A stretch of DNA of 64,000 nt, taken from the NCBI RefSeq assembly GCF_022012295.1, contig NZ_JAKLTN010000002.1:806001-870000 (forward strand), in the 5' to 3' direction. The DNA is from Dechloromonas hankyongensis. GTDB taxonomy: Bacteria; Pseudomonadota; Gammaproteobacteria; Burkholderiales; Rhodocyclaceae. The notes under the pieces are model-generated. The model worked only from the letters and a program-made list of their open reading frames with translations. It ran no database searches and had not been told where the DNA came from. A program made the translations under genes and the position numbers. Shown here in pieces: positions 8,305 to 18,271 of the stretch. Numbering within the stretch: the stretch's first letter is position 1; each line of letters starts with the position of its first letter.

Positions 8305-9318
8305 TCAGTTGGCTATATAGGCGGCCCGCCAGTCGGCAATTTCGGGCATCGCCTCAGTGGCATCGTCGAGCAAGGCTGCATTGGCCTGCAACAGCAGCTT
8401 GCGCTGTTTGGCATTCAGTTTGCGGGGAAATTGCGGTACCAGTTCGACCAGCATGTCTCCCGCCTTATGCTTGCCCCGCCCCGGGTAACCCTTGCCCGGC
8501 AGGCACACATGGCGGCGCTCGACGACACCTGCCTCCAGCGCATACCCGAAAATGCCACCCGGGGACGGCAACTCGATTTCAGCCCCGGCCATCATCGCCA
8601 GCGCGCTGACCGGCATAGAGAATTGCAGGTCGCGGCCGCTCAGTTGGTAGAGCGGGTGCGAGCGGATGATCAGCGTCAGATACAGGTCGCCCGCCTGCCG
8701 TTCGTCATCCCCCGGCTCACCCTGCCCGACCAGGCGCAGTTCGTCGCCCGGCAGCATACCCGACGGGATGGTGATCTCCAGGTTGACGTCGTCGGCATCC
8801 CGACCGCTGCCGCCGCAATCGGGGCAGATGCGTTCGGTGAACAAGCCACGCCCGCCGCAGGCTGTGCAGCGCACCAGGGTGCGATTGGCATCATGGACGC
8901 GGCCGCTACCGTGGCAGTCATCGCAGAAACGGGTCCGCGACATGCCCGCCTCGCCGCTGCCATCGCAGGTTATACAAGGCTTGCCGCGCGAATAGTGAAT
9001 CGCCTTGCGACACCCGACCGCCCCCTCTTCGAGGCTAACCTCAATATTCAGGCGAATATCCGCCGCCTTCTCCACGCTCGGCTCCGGCTCGCTCTCTGGC
9101 GCCTCTTCGGCACGGTAATCTTCGTCAACGACCTCGGGGTCGTCGGCGGTCGTTAGCTGCTCGTATGCTGCATTGATTTCCTTGAAACGCTCCGTCGCCA
9201 GCGGATCGGTATTGCGATCGGGATGCCAACGCATGGCCAGCCGGCGATAGGCGCGCTTCCAGTCGGCCGGATCGGAATCCCGGGCAACGCCGAGTACAAG
9301 AAAGGGATCAAATTCCAT
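8305..9318 (-). CDS. DnaJ-like cochaperone with zinc-finger domain but no G/F linker
   Basis: This 337-residue protein has a J-domain (about 1-57, with RWHPDRN carrying the HPD triad that stimulates Hsp70 ATPase). An acidic Glu/Pro-rich linker stands where DnaJ has a Gly/Phe region. Four Cys-rich repeats follow: CITCDGSG, CDDCHGSG, CTACGGRG and CPDCGGSG. A DnaJ C-terminal substrate-binding domain ends the protein. It is therefore a DnaJ paralogue rather than the housekeeping dnaJ, which normally sits beside dnaK (not here). ATG 9318 is chosen; an in-frame GTG at 9333 would add five residues. It lies 54 nt downstream of rfbC on the same strand. Confidence 0.85.
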   Translation of the reverse strand: MEFDPFLVLGVARDSDPADWKRAYRRLAMRWHPDRNTDPLATERFKEINAAYEQLTTADDPEVVDEDYRAEEAPESEPEPSVEKAADIRLNIEVSLEEGAVGCRKAIHYSRGKPCITCDGSGEAGMSRTRFCDDCHGSGRVHDANRTLVRCTACGGRGLFTERICPDCGGSGRDADDVNLEITIPSGMLPGDELRLVGQGEPGDDERQAGDLYLTLIIRSHPLYQLSGRDLQFSMPVSALAMMAGAEIELPSPGGIFGYALEAGVVERRHVCLPGKGYPGRGKHKAGDMLVELVPQFPRKLNAKQRKLLLQANAALLDDATEAMPEIADWRAAYIAN

Positions 9319-9372
9319 TACCGAAAAACTCACGGCTGAATCCCGATTCGCTCAGAGCGATCACAATATCGC

Positions 9373-9909
9373 TTACTCCGCATCTCGGAAGCCAGAACCG
9401 GCAGCATCCTTGGCTGACAGCAAAGGATTGCCATTGATGGGCCACTCGATAGCCAGATCGGGGTCATTCCAGGCGATGCAGCGCTCATGTTCCGGCGCAT
9501 AGTAATCCGTGGTCTTGTAGAGAAATTCCGCCGTATCGGAAAGCACGACAAATCCATGGGCCAATCCAGCAGGGATCCATAGCTGTGTCTTGTTTTCCGC
9601 CGAGAGAATTTTGCCGACCCACTGGCCGTAGGTTTTTGAACCCTTGCGAATATCGACCGCCACATCAAAAACCTCGCCCTGTACAACCCGGACCAGCTTT
9701 CCCTGTGAGTGTTGGACTTGATAATGCAAGCCACGCAAGACATTTCGGGCTGATTTGGAGTGGTTATCCTGGACGAAATCGACGTTCATTCCAGTCGCTT
9801 CGCGAAAGGCACGCAGGTTGAAGCTTTCAAAGAAGAATCCCCGATCGTCACCGAAGACCCGAGGTTCGATGCTCAGGACATCTGGAATCTGGGTAGATGT
9901 GACCTTCAT
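9373..9909 (-). CDS. rfbC: dTDP-4-dehydrorhamnose 3,5-epimerase
   Basis: This 178-residue cupin-type enzyme is of usual RfbC length. It converts dTDP-4-keto-6-deoxyglucose to the dTDP-4-keto-rhamnose form, the third step of dTDP-L-rhamnose synthesis. The catalytic histidine H62 lies in LRGLHYQ. The sequence also shows GFFFESFN near 24 and a DYYAPEHE block in the C-terminal half. The start overlaps the rfbA stop by one base. It is the last gene of rfbB-rfbD-rfbA-rfbC. Confidence 0.97.
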   Translation of the reverse strand: MKVTSTQIPDVLSIEPRVFGDDRGFFFESFNLRAFREATGMNVDFVQDNHSKSARNVLRGLHYQVQHSQGKLVRVVQGEVFDVAVDIRKGSKTYGQWVGKILSAENKTQLWIPAGLAHGFVVLSDTAEFLYKTTDYYAPEHERCIAWNDPDLAIEWPINGNPLLSAKDAAGSGFRDAE

Positions 9910-10787
9910 CAGAATACCTTCTCTCTGAGCACGCTCATCAGGTATTGGCCATACGGATTCTTCAGCATCGGCTGCGCCAGTTTTTCCAGTTGCCCGGCAT
10001 CAAGCCAAGCCTTACGATAGGCTATCTCTTCCGGACAGGCCACTTTCAGGCCCTGACGTTTCTCGATGGTGGCGATGAACTGGCTGGCATCCAGTAGGCT
10101 TTCATGCGTACCGGTATCGAGCCAGGCGTGGCCGCGGCCCATGACTTGGACATTCAATTGCTGGCGTTCCAGATAGATGCGGTTTACATCCGTGATCTCC
10201 AGTTCGCCACGAGGCGACGGCTTGAGATCGCGAGCAATGTCGAGCACCTGGTTATCGTAGAAATAGAGGCCGGTAACCGCGTAATTGGATTTAGGCAGCT
10301 TGGGCTTCTCTTCCAGGCTGATCGCCTGCCCGGCGCCATCGAACTCAACTACCCCATAACGTTCGGGGTCATGCACGTGATAAGCGAAGACTGTTGCCCC
10401 ACTTTGTTGGGCATCGGCAGCGCGCAGGTCGTTGGCAAACTCATGGCCGTAGAAAATATTGTCGCCAAGCACCAGGGCACTATCGCCATTACCGACAAAT
10501 TGACGGCCAATGATGAATGCCTGGGCCAAGCCATCCGGGCTGGGCTGGATTGCATATTGCAGATTGAGACCCCACTGGCTGCCATCGCCAAGCAATTGCT
10601 GAAAGCGCGGGGTGTCCTGCGGTGTGGAAATAATCAGAATGTCGCGAATACCGGCCAGCATCAGCGTGGTCAACGGATAGTAGATCATCGGCTTGTCGTG
10701 GATCGGCAGCAGCTGTTTGGAAACCGCCAAGGTGACCGGGTAGAGGCGGGAGCCAGAACCACCGGCCAGAATGATGCCTTTACGCAT
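9909..10787 (-). CDS. rfbA: Glucose-1-phosphate thymidylyltransferase
   Basis: This 292-residue nucleotidyltransferase makes dTDP-glucose from dTTP and glucose-1-phosphate, the committed step toward dTDP-rhamnose. The N-terminal [14 protein letters not shown] loop and [15 protein letters not shown] block are signatures. VLGDNIFYG and the EKP motif in [17 protein letters not shown] complete the active site. It is commonly feedback-inhibited by dTDP-rhamnose. It lies 14 nt downstream of rfbD. Confidence 0.97.
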   Translation of the reverse strand: MRKGIILAGGSGSRLYPVTLAVSKQLLPIHDKPMIYYPLTTLMLAGIRDILIISTPQDTPRFQQLLGDGSQWGLNLQYAIQPSPDGLAQAFIIGRQFVGNGDSALVLGDNIFYGHEFANDLRAADAQQSGATVFAYHVHDPERYGVVEFDGAGQAISLEEKPKLPKSNYAVTGLYFYDNQVLDIARDLKPSPRGELEITDVNRIYLERQQLNVQVMGRGHAWLDTGTHESLLDASQFIATIEKRQGLKVACPEEIAYRKAWLDAGQLEKLAQPMLKNPYGQYLMSVLREKVF

Positions 10788-10801
10788 GATGTGTCCTTAA
10801 A

Positions 10802-11689
10802 TCAGAGAATCTGTTGCAAAACATGGTCCAACCCACTTTGCCACACAGGCAGTTCCAGCCCAAAGGTCTGGCGGAGACGATGGGTGTCGAGGCGGGAATT
10901 GCTGGGCCGGGAAGCTGGCAATGGGTAATCGGCAGTCGTAATCGGTAGAACCTGGTCGGCAGTCAATTTGAGTGACTTGCCTGCAGACAAGGCTGCGCGC
11001 ACGACGGTCTGAGCGTATTCATGCCACGAGGTATAGCCCCCAGCCACCAGGTGATACAGTCCAAATGGAAAACCTGCCCCGCCCTCACGCTTGTAGCATC
11101 CCAATACCTGTGCCGTCACGTCGGCCAGCAGCGCTGCTGAGGTCGGAGCACCGAACTGGTCGGCCACGACTTTCAGGCCGTCACGCTCGGCGGCAAGACG
11201 TAGCATGGTCTTCGCAAAATTGCCACCATGCGCGCCAAACACCCAACTGGTTCGGAAAATAAGGTGATCCGCTCCGCTCGCTTGCAGCGCCTGCTCGCCA
11301 GCCAGTTTGGTCTTTCCGTACACACTTTGCGGATTGGGCACATCATTTTCGGAATACGCCCCGTCCTTGACGCCATCGAAAACATAATCTGTCGAGTAAT
11401 GAACGACCAGAGCCCCTCGCCGAGCCGCTTCATCGCCGAATACCCCTGGAGCGCCCCCATTGATCGCCAGGGCCAGTTCCCGCTCCGACTCGGCTCTATC
11501 CACTGCTGTATACGCCGCCGGGTTCACGATAACGTTTGGCTGCACTCTTGCAAGCAACTGGCGAATGGCATCCGGATTCGCCAAATCACAATCGTGCTGG
11601 TCTACCGCAATCACTTCTCCCAAGGGCGCCAGCGCACGTTGTAGCTCAAAACCGACCTGACCATTCTTTCCGGTAAGGAGAATCCGCAT
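10802..11689 (-). CDS. rfbD: dTDP-4-dehydrorhamnose reductase
   Basis: This 295-residue SDR-superfamily reductase performs the last step to dTDP-L-rhamnose with NAD(P)H. The nucleotide-binding loop ILLTGKNGQVG is at the N-terminus, STDYVFDG in the middle, and the catalytic YxxxK is in SVYGKTKLAGE. ATG 11689 (protein beginning MRILLTG), with AAGGAG upstream, is preferred to an in-frame upstream extension that would overlap rfbB. It follows rfbB with a 2-nt gap. Confidence 0.96.
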   Translation of the reverse strand: MRILLTGKNGQVGFELQRALAPLGEVIAVDQHDCDLANPDAIRQLLARVQPNVIVNPAAYTAVDRAESERELALAINGGAPGVFGDEAARRGALVVHYSTDYVFDGVKDGAYSENDVPNPQSVYGKTKLAGEQALQASGADHLIFRTSWVFGAHGGNFAKTMLRLAAERDGLKVVADQFGAPTSAALLADVTAQVLGCYKREGGAGFPFGLYHLVAGGYTSWHEYAQTVVRAALSAGKSLKLTADQVLPITTADYPLPASRPSNSRLDTHRLRQTFGLELPVWQSGLDHVLQQIL

Positions 11690-11691
11690 GC

Positions 11692-12750
11692 TCACGCCCC
11701 GTACTGCTTGTCTAGCCATTCGCGGTAAGCGCCGCTCGTCACGTTGGCCACCCAGTCCTGGTTATCCAGATACCAACGAACTGTCTTGCGAATGCCGGTC
11801 TCGAAAGTTTCAGCCGGCTTCCAGCCCAGTTCGCGTTCAATCTTGGTCGCATCGATGGCATAGCGGCGGTCGTGGCCCGGTCGATCTTTCACGTACGTGA
11901 TCTGCTCGCTGTACGGTTTGCCATCTCCGCGCGGACTGAGTTCGTCGAGGATGGCACAGAGGGTGTGCACGACCTCCAGGTTAGGCTTTTCATTCCAGCC
12001 ACCCACGTTATAAGTCTCGCCCAGACGGCCGGCTTCCAATACCTGCCGGATGGCGCTGCAGTGGTCCTTGACGTACAGCCAATCGCGAATCTGCTGGCCG
12101 TCGCCGTAGATAGGGAGCGGTTTTCCGGCCAGCGCGTTGTGGATGACTAGCGGAATCAACTTTTCCGGAAAATGATACGGACCGTAGTTGTTCGAACAGT
12201 TGGTCGTCAGCACCGGCAGGCCATAGGTATGGTGATAGGCGCGCACCAGATGATCGCTCGCCGCCTTGCTGGCTGAATAAGGGCTATTCGGCTCATAGCG
12301 GTTAGTTTCGCTGAAAGCGGGATCATCCTTTTCCAGCGAGCCGTATACCTCGTCGGTCGACACATGCAGAAAGCGAAAACCCGTCTTTTCCTCGTCTTCC
12401 ATCCCGCCCCAGTAGGCCCGTACCGCCTCGAGCAGGCGAAAAGTGCCGACAATATTGGTCTGAATGAAGTCCTCCGGGCCGTGGATACTGCGATCCACGT
12501 GTGACTCCGCTGCAAAATTCACCACTGCACGCGGCTTGTGCTTTGCGAACAGGCCTGCAACCAGACCGAAATCAGCGATATCGCCCTTGACGAAAATATG
12601 GCGCACATCGCCTTCAAGCGATACCAGGTTCTCCAGATTGCCCGCATAGGTCAAAGCATCCAGATTAACGACTGTTTCATCGGACTGAGCCAGCCAATCA
12701 AGAACGAAATTGCTGCCGATGAAGCCGGCTGCGCCAGTTACGAGAATCAT
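11692..12750 (-). CDS. rfbB: dTDP-glucose 4,6-dehydratase
   Basis: This 352-residue extended SDR enzyme forms dTDP-4-keto-6-deoxyglucose. It shows the Rossmann loop [15 protein letters not shown], the [11 protein letters not shown] block, the catalytic YxxxK in [10 protein letters not shown], and [14 protein letters not shown] for sugar-nucleotide binding. ATG 12750 is preceded by AGAGGAAG; a longer frame upstream lacks a comparable site. It is the first gene of the rhamnose operon. A perfect palindrome TGTCGTACGACA (12762-12773) lies just upstream of the start. The product supplies rhamnose for lipopolysaccharide or exopolysaccharide. Confidence 0.97.
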   Translation of the reverse strand: MILVTGAAGFIGSNFVLDWLAQSDETVVNLDALTYAGNLENLVSLEGDVRHIFVKGDIADFGLVAGLFAKHKPRAVVNFAAESHVDRSIHGPEDFIQTNIVGTFRLLEAVRAYWGGMEDEEKTGFRFLHVSTDEVYGSLEKDDPAFSETNRYEPNSPYSASKAASDHLVRAYHHTYGLPVLTTNCSNNYGPYHFPEKLIPLVIHNALAGKPLPIYGDGQQIRDWLYVKDHCSAIRQVLEAGRLGETYNVGGWNEKPNLEVVHTLCAILDELSPRGDGKPYSEQITYVKDRPGHDRRYAIDATKIERELGWKPAETFETGIRKTVRWYLDNQDWVANVTSGAYREWLDKQYGA

Positions 12751-12887
12751 GACTTCCTCTCTGTCGTACGACAAAACAATAGCGTGAATCCAGTTGCGAT
12801 CACCAAACCGCTATTATCCGGCACCCGCGCGCCCTATATAAGCGTGATATGAAAAAACACCGACCCTAAAACGAGCTTGCAGGACAA

Positions 12888-13532
12888 TTACTCCCCAGTT
12901 CTTTCCAATATCAGCCTGCGCAATTCCGAAACTTCGACCTCCAAGGCAGCAATACGCGTCTGCAGTTCGGCGATTTCCGATCCGGATACCGCAACTGACT
13001 TTCCAGCGGCGACAACAGAGTCGACCGTCGACTGCCCGCTCAACAAATGCATCCAGCGATTCTCGCGGGCGCCTGGCAGGCGCGGCAACTCGACCACCAA
13101 AGCACCACAATTCCTACCAGCCAGCTCCTCCAAGAAAGCCTCGACCGACGAGATATCGGCAAAACGATGCAGGCGCTCGCAATTCAGCCGCAGTTCGCCG
13201 GCGGTCTGTGGCCCGCGCAGCATCAGTACGGTGAGCAGGGCGGAGGCCTGGGTCGGCACGCCAAGCATCTTTTCGACTTGATGCTCGAAGCGGCTGACCC
13301 GGCTGCCGCTGACCTCGCGCACCAGACCATGGTCTTTCAGGGTGTCGAGCGCCACCAGAATTTCGGCCTCGCTGGTCTCCATCACCGGGTTGCGGCTGGT
13401 TTTCTGGTTGCAGCCGGCTTGCAGCGCATTGACCGATAATGGATAGGTATCGGGAACGGTGCGCTGCTTTTCGACCAGCGTTCCGAGTATGCGGGTTTCC
13501 AGCAGCGAGAGTTCGGGCAGCGAATCGATCAT
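12888..13532 (-). CDS. yceH: YceH family protein (DUF480, winged-helix fold)
   Basis: This 214-residue protein is of the YceH family. Family features are ETRILGTLVEKQRTVPDTYPLS at the N-terminus, GCNQKTSRNPV, RGPQTAGELR in the second winged-helix unit and a C-terminal coiled-coil (about 180-210, with heptad-like ELQTRIAALEVEVSELRRL). The molecular role is not established. Its start overlaps the preceding exonuclease gene's stop by 4 nt, so the two are translationally coupled. Confidence 0.9.
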   Translation of the reverse strand: MIDSLPELSLLETRILGTLVEKQRTVPDTYPLSVNALQAGCNQKTSRNPVMETSEAEILVALDTLKDHGLVREVSGSRVSRFEHQVEKMLGVPTQASALLTVLMLRGPQTAGELRLNCERLHRFADISSVEAFLEELAGRNCGALVVELPRLPGARENRWMHLLSGQSTVDSVVAAGKSVAVSGSEIAELQTRIAALEVEVSELRRLILERTGE

Positions 13533-14179
13533 GGTTTTTCCTGTGGGGGAGAGACGATGGCAGCGGGCCGGGCCTGGCGGGAAGAATCCTGCAACCAGGC
13601 ATGGTAAATCCGCAAGGCGACATGGGCATCGTTGGCGGCGTACAGCATCTGGCGCTCATCCAACCGCCGACTTGCCCAGTTGCTGGTGCCCACCCTTTTC
13701 GACTTGATCAGTTTCTCGCTGAAATAATGCGCCACAGCGACCTTGGCCCCCACCGTTCCGCGATGCCCGGGGCCGCGCAGCACCTCGCCGAGGTCGAGCA
13801 CATTGTTCAGTTCGATATCCAGACGCGAGCGCAAGGCACTGCGGTCGTTGCCTAGGCCGAAGCCGGCCTTGATGACATTCCGGGCGGCCAGTATCTGCCG
13901 CAAGGCCGCATGATTCGCCTCGAACGAAACGGGAAACAGGTACACCCGTTCGTCGGTGGCCAGTTGCACCAGATGCGGCCCGGTCGAAACCTCGCCCTTG
14001 CGAAAGGTCGGCTTCGATTCCGTGTCGAAACCAAGAACCGGCGAAGCCAGCAGGGTCGCCTGCGCTGCCGCGACCTTGTCAACGCTATCGACCAGGATGA
14101 TATCGGCCAACGATACCCCTTGAAAAACCGGGAGTTCACTGTCGGCAATCTGGCGGCGATTGAAGGTCACGTCACTCAT
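13529..14179 (-). CDS. 3'-5' exonuclease, RNase D-like DEDDy family
   Basis: This 216-residue single-domain exonuclease carries the DEDD motifs: GFDTES (D-x-E), FGLGNDRSAL, and a terminal YAANDAHVALRIY that fits the DEDDy form. It lacks the HRDC domains of RNase D, so it resembles the short family found in many betaproteobacteria. ATG 14179 has GGAG nine bases upstream and is preferred over GTG 14197. The nucleic acid substrate is unknown. Confidence 0.88.
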   Translation of the reverse strand: MSDVTFNRRQIADSELPVFQGVSLADIILVDSVDKVAAAQATLLASPVLGFDTESKPTFRKGEVSTGPHLVQLATDERVYLFPVSFEANHAALRQILAARNVIKAGFGLGNDRSALRSRLDIELNNVLDLGEVLRGPGHRGTVGAKVAVAHYFSEKLIKSKRVGTSNWASRRLDERQMLYAANDAHVALRIYHAWLQDSSRQARPAAIVSPPQEKP

Positions 14180-14258
14180 CGTGCCGTACTCCGCCACGAT
14201 CGTTCGACGTCAATCCATGCATCCCTGTATCCTTCCCGTTTTCGACAGACGCCAGTGT

Positions 14259-14516
14259 ATGGGATCACACCGCCGCCCCGGATTATTTGCCCGCCTTGCG
14301 GCCCGATTTTTTCGCCCGCCGACACTGCTCGACGATTACGATCGCGCCCGGAACCTCATCGCCGCCATCGACCGGGGCGGTATTCCGCTCAATGCCGCCA
14401 AGGTCAATGCCATCGCTCGCAACCTCGGGCTGGAGGTATCGACCAAGGCGCCGCCCGAGCGAACCGTCGAACGTATCCGGCAGGCCCTGAGCCGCGCTCC
14501 CAGCCATGAAAAGTAG
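14259..14516 (+). CDS. Small conserved hypothetical protein
   Basis: This 85-residue protein has an arginine-rich, amphipathic N-terminus (GLFARLAARFFRPP). A conserved-looking helical region follows (LLDDYDRARNLIAAIDRGG and PLNAAKVNAIARNLGLEV). I know of similar short proteins in Rhodocyclales but no function. The start is uncertain, because the frame stays open upstream to 14160 and ATG 14217 is an alternative. It overlaps the following GIY-YIG gene by 11 nt, suggesting coupled translation, and lies divergent from the exonuclease gene. Confidence 0.65.
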   Translation: MGSHRRPGLFARLAARFFRPPTLLDDYDRARNLIAAIDRGGIPLNAAKVNAIARNLGLEVSTKAPPERTVERIRQALSRAPSHEK

Positions 14517-14778
14517 CGCCTGGTTCCTGTACATGATCGAATGTACGGACGGCAGCCTCTATACCGGCATCACCGTCGATGTCGAAGCGCGCTACGCAGC
14601 CCACTGCAGCGGCAGTGGCGCCCGCTACACCCGATCCCATCCGCCCGCTCGTTTGCTCGGTTTCGAGATTCACCCCGACCGCTCGTCGGCATCGAAGGCC
14701 GAATACCGGATCAAGCGCCTCAGCACCGCAGAAAAGCGGAAATACGCAGCCACCCTGCGGGGCACTTCCCAACCTTGA
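14506..14778 (+). CDS. GIY-YIG domain endonuclease-like protein (YhbQ type)
   Basis: This 90-residue protein is essentially one GIY-YIG domain: FLYMIECTDGSLYTGITVD gives the divergent Y-x-I / Y-T-G elements, followed by the catalytic-type arginine in DVEARYAAH and the glutamate in SKAEYRIK. This fits the UPF0213/YhbQ group, whose E. coli member has been linked to DNA nicking or repair. It overlaps the preceding small gene. A hairpin downstream separates it from tRNA-Ser. Confidence 0.88.
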   Translation: MKSSAWFLYMIECTDGSLYTGITVDVEARYAAHCSGSGARYTRSHPPARLLGFEIHPDRSSASKAEYRIKRLSTAEKRKYAATLRGTSQP

Positions 14779-14782
14779 AAAC

Positions 14783-14810
14783 AAAAAAGCGTCCCGGAGG
14801 ACGCTTGTTT
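14783..14810 (-). terminator. Terminator of tRNA-Ser (minus), also after the GIY-YIG gene
   Basis: AAGCGTCC (14787-14794), loop CGGA, GGACGCTT (14799-14806). On the minus strand the stem is followed by TTTTGTTTT, a good terminator for the tRNA gene. On the plus strand the U-run is weak (GTTTG). Confidence 0.8.
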
Positions 14811-14823
14811 GCTGTTGCAGCAC

Positions 14824-14916
14824 TGGCGGAGACGGAGGGATTCGAACCCTCGATGCAGTTTTTGGCCGCATGCTCCCTTAGCAGGGGAGTGCCTTCGACC
14901 TCTCGGCCACGTCTCC
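14824..14916 (-). tRNA. tRNA-Ser(GCU)
   Basis: A 93-base tRNA with the long variable arm of class II serine tRNAs. The acceptor stem GGAGACG pairs with CGTCTCC, followed by GCCA including an encoded CCA. The T-loop is GGTTCGAATCC. The anticodon loop CTGCTAA has anticodon GCT (decodes AGC/AGU). A terminator follows on the minus strand. lysC is transcribed toward it from upstream. Confidence 0.96.
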
Positions 14917-14971
14917 AGTCCCGCTACAACGAGGCGCGGATGATATAGGCTCCGCGCCCTTTGGTCAAACC

Positions 14972-16192
14972 TTACTGATCGAGACCGAAGGTGCGGTGCA
15001 GAACGCGCACGGCCAGTTCCAGATACTTTTCGTCGAGAACGACAGAAATCTTAATCTCGGAGGTCGAGATCATCTGGATGTTGATGCCTTCATCAGCCAG
15101 GGCCTTGAACATCTTGGAAGCGACGCCCGGGTGGGAACGCATGCCGACGCCGACGGCCGAGACCTTGCAGATCTTGTTGTCGCCAGTGATTTCACGGGCA
15201 CCCAGCGTGGCCTTGACGGTTTCAAGGATAGCCTGGGCCTTGGCGAAATCGCCGCGATTGACGGTGAAGGAGAAATCGGTCGTGCCGTCATGGCCGACGT
15301 TCTGGATGATCATGTCGACGTCGATATTGGCGTCGGCGATGGCACCGAGAATTTGATAGGCAATGCCCGGGGTATCCGGAACGCCGAGCATGGTCAGCTT
15401 GGCTTCGTCGCGATTGAAGGCGATACCGGAGATGATCGGTTGTTCCATGTTCTTGTCTTCCTCAACAGTGATCAGCGTGCCTTCCCCTTCGTCCTGGAAG
15501 CTGGAAAGAACGCGCAGTTTGACCTTGTACTTGCCGGCGAATTCGACCGAGCGGATCTGCAGCACCTTGGAACCGAGGCTGGCCATTTCCAGCATTTCCT
15601 CGAAGGTGATGGTATCGAGCTTCTTGGCTTCCGGCACGACGCGCGGATCGGTCGTGTAGACGCCATCGACGTCGGTGTAGATCTGGCACTCGTCGGCCTT
15701 CAGCGCGGCCGCCAGGGCAACGCCCGAGGTGTCGGAACCGCCACGGCCGAGCGTGGTGATGTTGCCGTTGGCATCGACGCCCTGGAAGCCGGCGACGACC
15801 ACGACCTTGCCGGCATCGAGGTCGGCACGCATGTTGGATTCGTCGATCGACAGGATGCGCGCCTTGGTGAAGGTGCTGTCAGTCAGCACTTTGACCTGGC
15901 CGCCGGTGTAGCTACGGGCCGGGACGCCGATGGCCTTCAGCGCCATCGACAGCAGGCCGATGGTGACCTGTTCGCCGGTGGAGCAGATTTGATCCAGTTC
16001 GCGCGGATCGGGGTTGGCCTGAATTTCCTTGGCCAGTGCGATCAGCTTGTTGGTTTCGCCGCTCATTGCGGAAACGACCACCACGACCTGGTGGCCCTGC
16101 GCGTGGAACTTGGCAACGCGCTTGGCAACGTTCTTGATGCGCTCGGGGTTACCGACCGACGTGCCGCCGTATTTTTGAACAATCAACGCCAT
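14972..16192 (-). CDS. lysC: Aspartate kinase
   Basis: This 406-residue aspartokinase phosphorylates L-aspartate, the first step toward lysine, threonine and methionine. The N-terminal [15 protein letters not shown] binds ATP and aspartate. Later blocks include [16 protein letters not shown] and [13 protein letters not shown]. The C-terminal third holds two ACT domains (around 265-400, with [13 protein letters not shown] and [12 protein letters not shown]) for feedback inhibition. Internal GTG/ATG starts could give a beta subunit as in related enzymes. It is monocistronic. Confidence 0.97.
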   Translation of the reverse strand: MALIVQKYGGTSVGNPERIKNVAKRVAKFHAQGHQVVVVVSAMSGETNKLIALAKEIQANPDPRELDQICSTGEQVTIGLLSMALKAIGVPARSYTGGQVKVLTDSTFTKARILSIDESNMRADLDAGKVVVVAGFQGVDANGNITTLGRGGSDTSGVALAAALKADECQIYTDVDGVYTTDPRVVPEAKKLDTITFEEMLEMASLGSKVLQIRSVEFAGKYKVKLRVLSSFQDEGEGTLITVEEDKNMEQPIISGIAFNRDEAKLTMLGVPDTPGIAYQILGAIADANIDVDMIIQNVGHDGTTDFSFTVNRGDFAKAQAILETVKATLGAREITGDNKICKVSAVGVGMRSHPGVASKMFKALADEGINIQMISTSEIKISVVLDEKYLELAVRVLHRTFGLDQ

Positions 16193-16220
16193 GGATTTAT
16201 CCGGTTAAACGTTGCAACAT

Positions 16221-16250
16221 GAAAAAGAGGCTGGATTTTAACCCAGCCCG
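16221..16250 (-). terminator. Terminator of the deacetylase gene
   Basis: GGCTGG (16229-16234) and CCAGCC (16243-16248) form a stem around ATTTTAAC. On the minus strand it is followed by TCTTTTTC. It separates the gene at 16274-17200 from lysC. Confidence 0.7.
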
Positions 16251-16273
16251 GCTTTTTCCTAAAGGAATAAGGC

Positions 16274-17200
16274 TTACAGATCGGCCAGCGAACGCAGGTG
16301 TACCCCGACGCTGCGGGCCAGCGAGGTCATCACATAACCGCCTTCCAGGATCGAGACGATACGCTTGTCGCACATTTCGGCGGCCAGCTTCTTCAGATGA
16401 TCGGTCGCCCAGGCATAGTCCTTCTCGAGCAGCTTGAGGCCGCCCATGTCATCCTCGTAGTGGGCGTCGAAGCCGGCGGAAATGAGGATGATTTGCGGCT
16501 TGAATTCCTTGAGGCGCGGCGTCCATACCTGCAGCACGGCATCGCGGAATTCCTCGCCGCCGCTGCCGGCAGCCAGCGGCACGTTGCACATGTTGGCGGC
16601 CGGCTTGTCGGTTCCGCTGTACGGGTAGAAGGGATGCTGGAAGATGCTGCACATCAGCACACGTTCGTCACCGGCAAAGCAGTCCTCGGTACCGTTGCCG
16701 TGGTGCACATCGAAGTCGATGATGGCGACGCGCTCCAGGCCATGCGCCTTGATGGCATGCATGGCGGCAACTGCGATGTTGTTGAAGAAACAGAAGCCCA
16801 TCGGGGTGGCCTTCTCGCAGTGGTGACCGGGCGGGCGTACCGAGCAGAAAGCGTTCTCGATTTCGCCTTTCATGACCAGATCGACGGCCAGGCAACCGGC
16901 ACCGGCCGAACGCAGCGCCGCCTGCCAGGTATGCGGATTCATTGCGGTATCGGGATCGAGATGAACCACGCCCATTTCGGGCGCCGCCCGCTTGATGCGT
17001 TCGAGATGAGAAGCGGGATGGACGCGCAGCAATTGTTCGAAGGTCGCCAGTGGCGCGTCGTAATAGACGAAATAGGCGTCGATGCCTTGAGCAATGAGAT
17101 GGTCGTTGATGGCGGTGAGACGTTGCGGGCATTCCGGATGGTGCGAACCCATATCGTGCAACTGGCAGTCGCGATGGGTGATGAAGGCAGTGGTCGTCAC
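16274..17200 (-). CDS. Histone deacetylase family (acetylpolyamine amidohydrolase-like) enzyme
   Basis: This 308-residue arginase/deacetylase-fold zinc enzyme shows all core motifs: HPECPQRL near the start, PPGHHCEKATPMGFCFFNN (tandem histidines), IDFDVHHGNGTED (zinc aspartate and histidine) and SAGFDAHYED (second zinc aspartate). It would deacetylate an amide such as an acetylated polyamine or protein lysine; the substrate is unknown. A GTG at 17200, preceded by GAGAGAGAAC, gives a protein starting TTTAFITH. A longer in-frame GTG at 17239 exists. Confidence 0.9.
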   Translation of the reverse strand: MTTTAFITHRDCQLHDMGSHHPECPQRLTAINDHLIAQGIDAYFVYYDAPLATFEQLLRVHPASHLERIKRAAPEMGVVHLDPDTAMNPHTWQAALRSAGAGCLAVDLVMKGEIENAFCSVRPPGHHCEKATPMGFCFFNNIAVAAMHAIKAHGLERVAIIDFDVHHGNGTEDCFAGDERVLMCSIFQHPFYPYSGTDKPAANMCNVPLAAGSGGEEFRDAVLQVWTPRLKEFKPQIILISAGFDAHYEDDMGGLKLLEKDYAWATDHLKKLAAEMCDKRIVSILEGGYVMTSLARSVGVHLRSLADL

Positions 17201-17320
17201 TTGTTCTCTCTCTACGAACCGGCGCTCGAAGCGGCGCACGTCGAAATGCCATTATCGTCCCAATTTATCGGGGGCTTCAAGCATTAGAATCTGTTAACAC
17301 CGCAACGGCAGACATGGACG

Positions 17321-18268
<948 letters not shown>

Positions 18269-18271
18269 GCC

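Noticed and set aside
14931..14958. Hairpin GGCGCGGA/TCCGCGCC after lysC as a terminator
   Set aside because: The stem is present but no U-run follows on the minus strand, so I do not annotate it as a terminator.
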